NCBI RefSeq assembly: GCF_964199755.1
Contig: NC_133901.1
Span: 5,186,016 to 5,250,015 of the forward strand
Origin: Larus michahellis
Lineage: Eukaryota > Chordata > Aves > Charadriiformes > Laridae
Direction: 5' to 3'
DNA: 64,000 nt
This document shows, in pieces, positions 38,301 through 47,125 of the stretch; position 1 is the stretch's first letter, and every line of letters begins with the position of its first letter. The notes under the pieces were generated by a model. That model searched no databases and was not told the origin of the DNA. It saw only the letters and a program-made list of their open reading frames with translations. The translations under genes and the position numbers were made by a program.

Positions 38301-41300
38301 TATATTATAATAAGATTAAAAATTACCTTCTGTCATTCCTACTCTGAAAAGGGAAATTGTAATTACATTTCAATTGTATTGCCTACTGAAGAACACTCAC
38401 GGATCACAGCTTGAGTTCTGTACCAAAACCCACTCATAAGCAGTTCATTAACATTTACACTAAGAAATGCATTAAAAAGTTAGGGTTCAATTATTCCTGT
38501 GCGATCCCTTAGAGTTCTCCTGACAGTTCAGGTTGCAAATACATTTTTTTTCAGTTTAAATACTTTTGGCTATTTAAAGATAATTCAAATATTTGTACAT
38601 ACAGTGCTTACAGATCTACACAGGAAATTCAGTTACCTGGGATGGAAAAAGGAGGGTGGTTGAGGATCGGTTTCTGCTTCTTGCTTTATAACTGGATACC
38701 ACTGCGACAATTCCAGGCTCTGCTGTGAATCTGCCTGAAGAAAAGAAAAAATAAAAGGTAATTGGAACATGGATACATGTTATTCACATTTTAATAAACA
38801 CTCCTCAGTGGAATGGCATTTACACCATTAATACGTACACACCAGAGAAACTGGGGTACTGGAAAATGGAGTGGTTTTGGCAGCAATGCAGGGTGATGCA
38901 AGCCACAGAAGTTTCTTCAATCTCCAGATTCCCATTACGGGCAAAGCAGAAACAAAATTAAAAGAAAATCTCTTTACAAACCTACATAAAAGCTCTGCTG
39001 AGTTTCCAGAACTCTGCCAGAGGCATGCTAAAAATGTCTGGGAGAAAGAGAAAGCAGAAACTAGGATTCCCAAAAGGTTGTAGGAGCCTTTTACAATAAA
39101 GTATCCACATCATAGTAAGCACTTGCCAGATACTTTATTACAAAATAAAACCTGTGAATAAAATGGAAACATTACTGGTAATTCCAGAGACAGAACTTTC
39201 TTTAGTTGTTACAAATTTTTATTGCAAAAGTGGGCAAAGCTGCATGATTAACTCCATTTCCTTTGCAGTAACAAATAAAATTAATTCAAGAGCATCAGAA
39301 TAGATAATCTTAAAACTTCTGTGCATTCTGCATTTGGGTAACAATTGTTGTTCTGTTCGTCTCAAGAAACATTTTTGGAATTACTCTTTTCGTCACAAAG
39401 TTATCTGGGATACTTGCTGCTCCACTGCAAAGGTATTATTAATTTCAAGTGAAAGGTGTCTCATCATATATTTAAACAAGACTTAAAGCTAAGAAATTGG
39501 TTCTTAATTTCTTTGTATTAAAATAGCCTTGGGAAGCGGGTTTTTGGTGTGGTCGGTTGATCCCAGCCAGCATCCAAGCACCCACGCAGAGGCTCCCTCA
39601 CCACCATCCCCAGCGGGATAGGGACAAAAGCAAGAAAGCTCACACATCAAGATAAAGACAGTTTAATAGGTGAAGTAAAGAGAAAAAAAAAAAAAAAGTG
39701 AAGCAAAGGATATCCCTCACCACCTCCCACAGGCAGACTGATGCCCAGCCAGTCTCCAAACAACGTCTACCTCGGATGCCAAACCCCCCTTTCTTCTCCT
39801 TCTGTCCCAGTTTTTATTGCTGAGCATGACATTATAAAGTACGGAGTATCTCTTTGGCCACTGCCAGTCTCTTGCCCACGCCCAGCCTACTCGCTGCAGG
39901 GGCCAAGCACGAAACCAAGAAAGCCTTGACACTGCCTAAGTGCTGTTCAGCAGCAGCCGAAACACTGGTGTGTTACCAACACTGTTTTAGCCACAAACCC
40001 AAAGCACAGCACCATACAGGCTGCTACGAAGAAAGTTAACACCATTCCAGCCAGACCCAGTACCTTCGGAAAGTTGCTCTATTTAAAAAAAAACCAAAAA
40101 AACAACCTATAAAGCTAAAAAAATCCTTATGTACCAAAAGCTTCACCTAGCGTTCTAACATCTTCACAATTTCTTGGGCACATGATACATTATCAGAAAA
40201 GTTTATATTTACACATCCTGCAATCAACTGTTGCAGAACTTCATCTCTGGCAGTCAAGAGAGTACCCAATTACACCTTGTACCAAAGTCTGCAGAATCAA
40301 ATGTCACTTGACCATGAGAGACCAAATCCCACCTACAATATTCTGGTCAAAACTTCCTGCCCACTAAATTCAGCTCTAGCAACGAAACTGAAATTTAACT
40401 CCACCCCTGTTCCTCAACTCAGTCCCAAGACAGATACAAAGGAGGGAGGGTAAAAGGAAGCTGAGCTACAGAATAGTAAATTCATAATCAAGCCTTTAAA
40501 TAATAAAGATTTGAAATACAGCAAATAATCTCTACAAAAACAGCCTCATCCTGATACTGGTCAAGTTTTTTCTACTTATCCAGATCATTCTAATAATTTA
40601 AATAATGTACTTATATTCTTCTACTTACACTACAGCTAGGACACACTATGCTAGTACCAATTTTAACTTCTGATTCACATCTTGTCCATGTTTTAGGACT
40701 CACATTTTAACATGTTCATGTATTTACATATGAAATTATTTATCAGGTAATCTGTATTTTCAAGTTATTAGGTCAGATTTTTACGTTCCCAGTATTTCAA
40801 ATGGAAAACAACTGTAGCGTTTACTCATTACTGTGCATTTTGCAAACGAATTACATAACTTGCCATCAAATTTTTACTTAGAAAAGGAAAACAAAGGTAA
40901 TTGTAAATGAACATAAGTCTTTTTCTAACACAATTCCTTCCTCATCATCTAGGTTAATAAAATAGTGATAAAGCATCTACTTCAATATATATGTGCATTT
41001 CATTACCTAACAATCTGTTTAGTTTAGATGCTCTTAAATAATTCTATAAACGCAATATATCCAAGTAAACCTAAAACTGAATTACTTCTATCTAAAGTGT
41101 TTGAAAGGGCTACAAGAAAAATATGTCTTATTTTTCTTCTAAAGCTAGTTGTGCAAAGCTGTTCTTTAAGAAAAAATATACAGATAAGTAGCAGTTTCAG
41201 CCTAATCATTAAGATGGTAGCTTTAGCAGAGATGGGATTTACAAAAATATTCAGAAGAAATGTTAACTCTCCACATTGCAAGCCTTTCCCCACTCACAGT

Positions 41301-44300
41301 GACCAACTCAGGGAATTAGTCTGAGAAGCCGAAGTTTTAGTGCAGAGCGATTATCAGGAACTGTCGCAAAGTCAAAGGGAATGAGGATCTGACAGCACAG
41401 AGATCAGCAGAGACTTTAGCGACAGCTGTTCCCAGGAAGAGCAGGTGGATGTGACACTGCAGTCTAGAACTCAACAGAAAATGAGAAACTCGGTGACAAT
41501 AAAATATACAGCTTACAGCTTTCTTATTAGCACAAAGAACAGAAAGGAATTAACCTTGTGAGTACACTGCTCTTAAAATATCCAAGGCAAAAGCATATTT
41601 GCGCTGTGAGGTGAATAAACTCAGTGACAGGCTAAGGAGAAAGGCAATGCACAGGCTCTACGATGCTCCAAAGACTATGGGATTTAATTAATAATTTGTT
41701 ATGACTGGCTGGACAAAGATCTAGCCAAGGGCAACTGTTCTTCCTGGGCCCTCCAAGATAACGTCAAAGATGCGCCGACACTTCTGAAGGCTGACTCAGC
41801 AAAGGTGGTAAGGAGGTGACAGAACAGCAAATGGAACATCCTGCAAATAATTTTCCCTGGGAGTGTAAGAAACGGGAATGTCTACACATTGTACCTAATA
41901 CCTCTCTCACACCACAGAAATGAGGGAAAGAAAAGGCTAGTGAAGCAGCACAAGCTTCCCCAGGACAAGGAAACGGAGGCTGAGCTGCAACGCTCCCCTA
42001 TTAAACTCTTCTATCTTTTGTACTTTCCAGATGAATATCTATGAGACCAAAAAAAATAAAAGAACCTTCCCCTGCCATTTTATCTTTGTTCGAGTTTGCA
42101 TGGTTTCTCTCTCATTCTGATTTCAGATGCTGCTTTGTAAGAGAAAAGCTATACAGGTCTGCAACGGAAGACTCCGCAAAGCTTTTCTACTTAATTTGCA
42201 CCAGTCCAGTCCAAATTACTGTTACTGCTAATTTCAGCTGTTTTTTTCATCTGTACACATGAAACGGAAAGACCTTTTGGTCTGAAATCTGCTACTGTGA
42301 AGAGGGAAGCAGTATTAGAGGTATGAATACAGAAAACTATTTCCACTGATGCACCCACCATCCTGTAGTTCATTACCCACACTGGCATTGCAAGGATAGA
42401 GACTGCCATGTCTTTACCAGATGAAAAGCGAAGCCTCCTTGCTATGAACTTAACCTGCACCTTCAACTAATTCATCACGCGTAAGCATGCCATATTGCAG
42501 ACTTTCATGGAAATTTTCTGCTAAAACCCCTTACTATAGACCGGCACAACTGTAAAAATACCTGTTACTGCAGTAAGCCTTTCTGCAGTACTAACTTTTC
42601 AGAAGTTTATGCTGAAAGGCGTCGACTTAGAACACACCTTTTTGGGCTCAACCATCTGGACTGCTCTCGCTGCTATTTTGAAATCCACCACAAAACATCC
42701 AACAGGCAAAATGGATATACAGTCAAACCAGTAGCCATTAAACAGACATATAAATGCCAAATACACTGAAAAGAAAGATAGTCATGGGGCAGGAACCATT
42801 TAAAAACCTCTCACATTTAAATTATACCCCAAAAACTCTACCTTCTCTGAATGGAAACATCTATGATGTTCAATATTTATCTGGTGCTTGGCTTACTATT
42901 TAAGGTAGAAGCTCTCTAAGGGAAAAATAAGCTCTGTATTTTTGAACCACAGTGTGGACTTGCAGCAGTATTTTAGGAAAAAATACAACATCTATTATTA
43001 ACCATTGTCAAGATACCGGCCTACAGCTCATTACTTGGGCTGCTAAAAACCCCCTCTTTTTGGCATATTTCTCTATACAACTGGTTTAAACAGAAAGCTA
43101 TTGCTGAACAAGCAGACTTTGGGATTCTAAATAGCAACCTATCAATGCATCATCACCCTGCACGCAAAGTCATGAGATGGGTGGTTGGCAAGCCAGGTCG
43201 CCATACACCACACATGTGTGTGCTGGAGTAAAAATAACAAATGAAGAATTAATTTGTACTACTTGATTTTCAAGGTCTTTTCTGCTTTGCTCAGCTGCTG
43301 CAACGCACACTGCATAAAACACATTCAAAGGTCAAATGGGAGAATGACAACTTCCACAGTATCTCCGAATTTTCCGTAGACTGTAAACCTTAGAACAGAA
43401 CAAGAACCAACAAAGCCAAACCAGCCCAAATGAAGTGACTTACAGCCGAAAGAGGAAAGAGATTACCACACCTTTTAATGAGAAATGTATTTCCATGGTG
43501 AAGCTCTCTCACAAATTTAACTTAGGCTTGATTTGACAAGCATTCCCATTTACAAAAGGCAAGCAACGCGCTTCCAAAACAAGTATTTACGTGTAAGCTG
43601 AAAGAAACTTGGGAGTTTTACAAGAGTAGGTGAACTTACTTTGGACCGCGTTCTTTTCTGGTTTTTCTCGCTAAATTTCTCCTTCATTTCCTCCAAGAGA
43701 TGCTTCAGTTCCCGCTCCTCCGACGTTCCTAAGTATTTTTGGTTAATATGCAGGTAGCAGTGCCACTTGGCCGATTCAAACCCCCAGTGGCAGGTCCTCT
43801 TGTCGGGGGATCTGTGCGAATGCATCACAAACGTCTGGGGCGAGAACATCCCGTAGCACTCCAAACACTGGATACATGGGTCATCCGGCGCAAGGTAGAA
43901 CTGAGGTGCAAACAACCCCTGGCACTTGCCCAGGCATTCGTGCTCTACTTCAAAGGCACTGCCAGTCTCTTTCAACTGGGCCAACGTGTTCTTACCAGGG
44001 AGAAAACTGCCATTTTGCGGAAAAGTGCGAGGACGTAGTAAAGCATTGCATAGTCTCTGAGCATCAGTCAGTGTAATCAGCCCACAGGACGGAGCATTGA
44101 ATGGAAGAATTCCCAAAACCTTCAGAATATGAAGCTGGTCGGAAGTGCACCTTGAGCAGTATATATACAGTTCGTCACACACCGTGTTGATCTGTTGCAG
44201 CGAAAAGTCTCGGAGAACCGAATTCAACACTTGAGGCAGGCAAAGTCTTTTTTCTCCTCCGACTTTAAAACAAGAGATAGATTCCCCCTCCAGTATGGTC

Positions 44301-44746
44301 TGGGTGAGTTCTGTGGAGCTGTCTGGAGGAATAAGCAGCGGACCAGAAAGTATCTGCGGTGATGGAAGAGGCAAGAAGACAGTGGGTGACATACTGTCCT
44401 GGGAATAACGAGCCGAAAAAGCTGCCGGTCCACCCAGTGAACTCTGGCTGCTCAAGTGGAACTGTGCCAACGTATGTTTCAAACCTGGATTTAAATTCAA
44501 AGGCTCAGATAGCGAAGCGGTGTTTGGCTTGGCGGTTTCCCCATCAGCCTCCACAGGAGTTTCGTCATATTCATCCAAGTTTTCCTTCTTTATTGTTGGC
44601 AATTTATTTATTACAACTCGTACTTTGTTATTTACATGCATTTCTGTCATTGCTTTTTTTAACGGAGGACTCCCATCCTCTCGGATCCCACTCCTTTTTT
44701 GGTCCGAAACTAGACCTAGGGGGAAGTTTATTTGCGGGCTTTCCAT
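32172..44746 (-). CDS. SKIL: SKIL (SnoN), SKI-like TGF-beta/SMAD co-repressor (complete, six coding exons)
   Basis: SnoN binds SMAD2/3 and SMAD4 in the nucleus and recruits NCoR/HDAC to repress TGF-beta targets; TGF-beta triggers its destruction. Coding exons are 44746-43640, 38734-38637, 37223-36985, 36777-36536, 35465-35241 and 32333-32172. All phases agree, giving 690 residues (human 684). The start ATG has G at -3 and +4. In order, I see a SUMO-type IKKE at K53, the conserved SMAD-binding stretch (about 90-122), the Dachshund-homology domain (about 140-240) with destruction box RLCLPQVLN at 167-175, a SAND-like zinc domain (about 260-340; C271, C275, H309, H311, C319, H320), a second SUMO-type site IKQE at K386, and a C-terminal coiled coil (about 540-680). 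The first 50 residues and 400-480 look least conserved. Confidence 0.97.
32334..35240 (-). other. SKIL: SKIL intron (last coding intron)
   Basis: A 2.9-kb AT-rich intron with donor GTGAGA from 35240 and acceptor CAG at 32336-32334. No gene or interspersed repeat was recognised in it. Confidence 0.9.
35241..35465 (-). CDS. SKIL: SKIL coding exon (coiled coil)
   Basis: It encodes [20 protein letters not shown] to [14 protein letters not shown], 75 codons with phase 0 at both ends. It is coiled coil with clear heptads. The acceptor GACAG lies above 35465 and the donor CAG|GTGAGA at 35240. Confidence 0.96.
35466..36535 (-). other. SKIL: SKIL intron
   Basis: A 1.07-kb AT-rich intron with donor GTACAG from 36535. 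Nothing else was recognised in it. Confidence 0.9.
36536..36777 (-). CDS. SKIL: SKIL coding exon
   Basis: After completing Asp, it encodes [20 protein letters not shown], then [20 protein letters not shown] and [14 protein letters not shown]. The second half is the strongly conserved start of the SnoN coiled coil. The first half is a loosely conserved linker. Acceptor is TTGTAG and donor ATG|GTACAG. Confidence 0.94.
36985..37223 (-). CDS. SKIL: SKIL coding exon
   Basis: It completes Ser, then encodes [20 protein letters not shown], a lysine-rich variable stretch, and [28 protein letters not shown] and SLEEQEK are landmarks of SnoN. In human SnoN the lysines ubiquitinated for TGF-beta-induced turnover fall in the variable stretch. 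Several lysines are present here, but one-to-one equivalence is unclear. Confidence 0.95.
37224..38636 (-). other. SKIL: SKIL intron
   Basis: A 1.4-kb intron with donor GTAACT from 38636 and acceptor TTTCAG at 37229-37224. No other feature was recognised. Confidence 0.9.
38637..38734 (-). CDS. SKIL: SKIL coding exon (small)
   Basis: It encodes [32 protein letters not shown] and two bases of Ser. It matches the human segment ending WYPVIKQEG...FLHPS. The IKQE motif is the equivalent of the second SUMOylation site of human SnoN (K383). The exon is too short for a simple ORF search and was found by splice phase and homology. Confidence 0.95.
39548..40064 (-). mobile_element. Solo LTR of an avian endogenous retrovirus (ERVL-like), same strand as SKIL
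   Basis: About 517 bp resembling an LTR family I know from many neoavian genomes; I do not assign a family name. Read on the - strand it starts near GGTACTGGGTCTGGCTGG. It then has the U3 blocks GGCTAAAACAGTGTTGGTAA and AGCGAGTAGGCTGGGCGTGG, a TATA-like AGCAATAAAAACTGGG, a T run, the polyadenylation signal ATTAAA (39667-39662) and the end ATCAACCGACCACA. Flanking TTTGG (39543-39547) and TTCGG (40065-40069) would be a 5-bp target duplication with one mismatch. No internal viral genes are present, so it is a recombined solo LTR. Confidence 0.8.
39690..39704. repeat. A-rich run inside the LTR
   Basis: About 15 A residues on + (T on the LTR strand), interrupting the region just before the LTR polyadenylation signal. 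Confidence 0.7.
43640..44746 (-). CDS. SKIL: SKIL first coding exon (start to residue 369)
   Basis: An 1107-nt exon, 369 codons, with ATG at 44746-44744. It holds the N-terminal variable region, the SMAD-binding stretch ([20 protein letters not shown]), the Dachshund-homology domain and the SAND-like zinc domain ending [18 protein letters not shown]. Reading past the donor (AAA|GTAAGT) would add 29 unrelated residues, so the long open frame to 43550 is not the real end. Confidence 0.97.
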
Positions 44747-45639
44747 TGCTGAACACCAGAACTTTAATTAAGTCAGTGTTGAATGTGCATTTTCCTGCTT
44801 CTTCATACAAAAAAACAATTTCAAGCGATCTTGATTACCTCAGGCAAACCGAGTTTTGCACTCCTTTCAGTAAAATGTTACTTCTTCAGCCTCTAACAGT
44901 AAAAATGTAACCCATTTTGCATGTAATACCATAAAATTAATAATGGCAAGGTTACACAATTTTTTCTTTTATAGTTATTTGTTCGATTTTCTTGTATAAA
45001 AAACCCGCTGCAGTTGGCATACAAAAGACTTTTCTTCACACCCTACACACTATTTCACACAATAGTCTTATACAGTGATTTAGTAAAAATTGGTGAGTTG
45101 ATGCAAGACTGTCCACCCTTGATCATTTTTTTTCCTTAAAAAATATACTGTCTTTTCAAATAAGTCTCTATTTAAATATTAAAATAGAAAAATGGTCTCA
45201 GTTTGAAGAACACTGATCTTAACGTAACTGATCCAAAAACGTAGTTTAAGTTGTATGAAAATTTTATTCAGCACTTTCAGTTCTCGGAGATCAAACAACC
45301 TTTAGGGCCTGCTTTACTGCACTGCCAACTTTATGATTTCACCACCACCACGAGAGTTACTATGGCAGCTCACAAATAAACCCCCAAATTAAAGGCTGAT
45401 CCAGCTCGCCGGCAAAAAAACGAGACGTCCCTGGAGAGTCACCTTTCGCACAGATGTCACCGGTGTGTGTCACAATTTTCCCACCCCGAGTTATTAGTAA
45501 GAGAGGTAAGATCCAGGCCATCGGCTGAATTATGTCTGGTGCTAACGCAGTCCTGTCAGCCTTTCCTGTGAGGGGAGAAAGAGGACGGACATGAGCGACC
45601 CCAAAAATGTGAGTTTTCTGCATGAAAAGGATGGGATGC
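44747..45639 (-). other. SKIL: SKIL 5' intron and/or 5'UTR sequence
   Basis: Sequence between the SKIL start codon and the CpG island. Known SKIL genes have a noncoding first exon, so most of this should be intron 1 plus some 5'UTR. The exact acceptor is not obvious. Confidence 0.5.
44768..44806 (-). promoter_or_regulatory. Candidate upstream ORFs in the SKIL 5'UTR
   Basis: If the 5'UTR extends this far in the first coding exon, it holds two short upstream frames. One has ATG at 44806 with TAA at 44770-44768 (12 codons). The other has ATG at 44790 with TGA ending at 44773 (5 codons). Both end within 30 bases of the main ATG. The 5' edge of this exon is not resolved. Confidence 0.35.
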
Positions 45640-46800
45640 CTTTCCCGATTAATTAGAGCTGTCCCTGGCCACCGCCAGCCCCACCACGGCCCCGGCAGAC
45701 GGGCGATGCCGGCGGCACCAGACACCTCCCCAAGGCGGGGCGGCACCGCGGCGGCTTCCCCCACACACACACCCGCCGTGCCCACCGGGGAAGGACGGGC
45801 TCTCCCGGGAGCCGGCCGGGCCGCTCTCCGTCCCCTCCGCCCGGGGACCGGCCACCTCGCCCCGCAGCCCCTTCCCGGAAGGGCCCGGGACGCCGCATCC
45901 TCCCTCCCTCCCCCGCCGTGACTCACCTCAGCCCCGCCGGCACCGCTCCGAGCTGGGCTCACCCCCGCCGCCCCTTGCCCGCCTCCCCGGGGGCGCAGCC
46001 GGCCCCACGCCGCCCCCCCGCCACCGCGCTTCCCTCAGCCCGCCGCCGCCGCCGCTCCCTCCCCCCGGGGACGGCGCGCCCCTCCCCCGCCTCAGACCCA
46101 TTCCCCCCATCCCTCCCTCCCCGGTAACTCCCCGGCTGCTCACCCGGCGCCGCGGGGGCTCCCGGCAGCCCGGGGAGCGGAACAGACGCCGGGGACGCGC
46201 CGCCCACCCGGTGACCTCACTGCAGAGACGGCGGCGGCGACAAGACACCGAGACGGCGGCGGCGGCGGCGCGCGGGCACGAACCCGCCGGCGGCGCGCGC
46301 CGCCGCCGCCGCAGCCCCGCCCACTGTCTGGGGCAGCGGCGGCAGCGGCAGCGGCCGCCCTTCCCCCGCCCGCCGCCGCCGCCGCCTCAGCGCCGGGAAA
46401 CCCTGCCCTCCCCCCGCCCGGAAAAGGGGTGCAAAAAAATAAAAAAACACAGTAAAATAAAATAAAATAAAAAATAATTTAAAAAAAAAAAAGGTGTTAT
46501 TTCTGCTCGTCCTCCCGCCGCCTCCCCTCAGCCCACCCCTGTCAGAGCCAGCCCCGCCACCGCTTCGCCGCCGTTGAGGGCCTGCGGGGCCGGGAGAGGC
46601 GGCGGGCAGCAACCGGGCGGCGCCGCCGGCGGGGCCGGCGAAGCGCTGAGGGCCGGGGCGGGGGGGGTAAAGCAGCCATGGCGGAAAGGGAGAGGGCAGG
46701 CAGCAGGCACCGCGGGAGGGCAGGGAGGAGGCCCGGACGCTGACAGGGGGCTGTCGGGCGCATCGCTCTCCTGAGGCTCGGCGGCCAGAGCGGCCCTCAT
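45640..46800 (-). promoter_or_regulatory. SKIL: SKIL CpG-island promoter with probable noncoding exon 1
   Basis: A dense CpG island with many CGG/GCC triplets (46225-46320 and 46365-46390), about 1-2 kb upstream of the SKIL start. Good reverse-strand donors are GGCTGAG|GTGAGT (exon end 45927) and GCGCCGG|GTGAGC (exon end 46144), either of which could close the noncoding first exon. A GTCTG (46326-46330) could be part of a SMAD-binding element, as SKIL is a known TGF-beta target, but five bases prove nothing. An AT-rich block (46428-46494) interrupts the island. Confidence 0.65.
46428..46494. repeat. A-rich low-complexity block inside the CpG island
   Basis: It consists of A runs and AAAAT-type pentamers on the + strand (TAAAATAAAATAAAATAAAA near 46452), with extremely GC-rich sequence on both sides. 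Confidence 0.8.
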
Positions 46801-46809
46801 CGGCCAGAG

Positions 46810-47125
46810 GCCCTCAGAGTGTCCCTCAACGGCCATTCCTCAGTGGGTGTCCCTCAATGACCATCCCTCAGCGAGGGTCCCTCTATTAGTGTTCCTCAGT
46901 GAGTATCCCTCAGTGAGGGTCCCCTCAGTGACGGTCCCTCAGTGACTGTCCCCTTAATAAGGGTCCCCGTGGGGGTCCCTCAGCGACTGTCCCTCAGTGA
47001 GGGTCTCTCAATGAGTGCCCATCAGTAACTGTCCCCTCAAGTGAGATTCCGTCAGTGAATATCCCTCAGTGAGTGTCCCTTAGTGACAATCCCTCAGGGA
47101 GGACCCTTCAGTGACTGTCCCCCAG
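46810..47125. repeat. Minisatellite, unit about 14-16 bp (GTCCCTCAGTGA-type)
   Basis: About twenty imperfect tandem copies of a unit close to GTCCCTCAGTGAGG, with variants such as GTCCCTCAATGA and GTCCCCTCAGTGAC. It directly abuts the SKIL CpG island on its upstream side. Confidence 0.9.

Larger units (their letters stand above)
38735..43639 (-). other. SKIL: SKIL intron (first coding intron)
   Basis: A 4.9-kb intron with donor AAA|GTAAGT from 43639. It contains one solo ERV LTR (39548-40064). The rest is AT-rich noncoding sequence. Confidence 0.9.

Noticed and set aside
43550-43639. An extension of the SKIL first coding exon beyond 43640
   Set aside because: The AAA|GTAAGT donor and the conserved next exon at 38734, in matching phase, show this is intron.
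45360-45962. A 200-codon open frame on the - strand at the SKIL CpG island
   Set aside because: Its length is explained by GC-rich sequence, which lacks stop codons. The composition is Arg/Gly/Pro/Ala-rich with no family features, and the frame crosses the probable exon 1 donor.
46810-47125. Tandem repeat considered as a CRISPR-like array
   Set aside because: The units are contiguous and variable with no unique spacers, and the genome is avian. It is a minisatellite.
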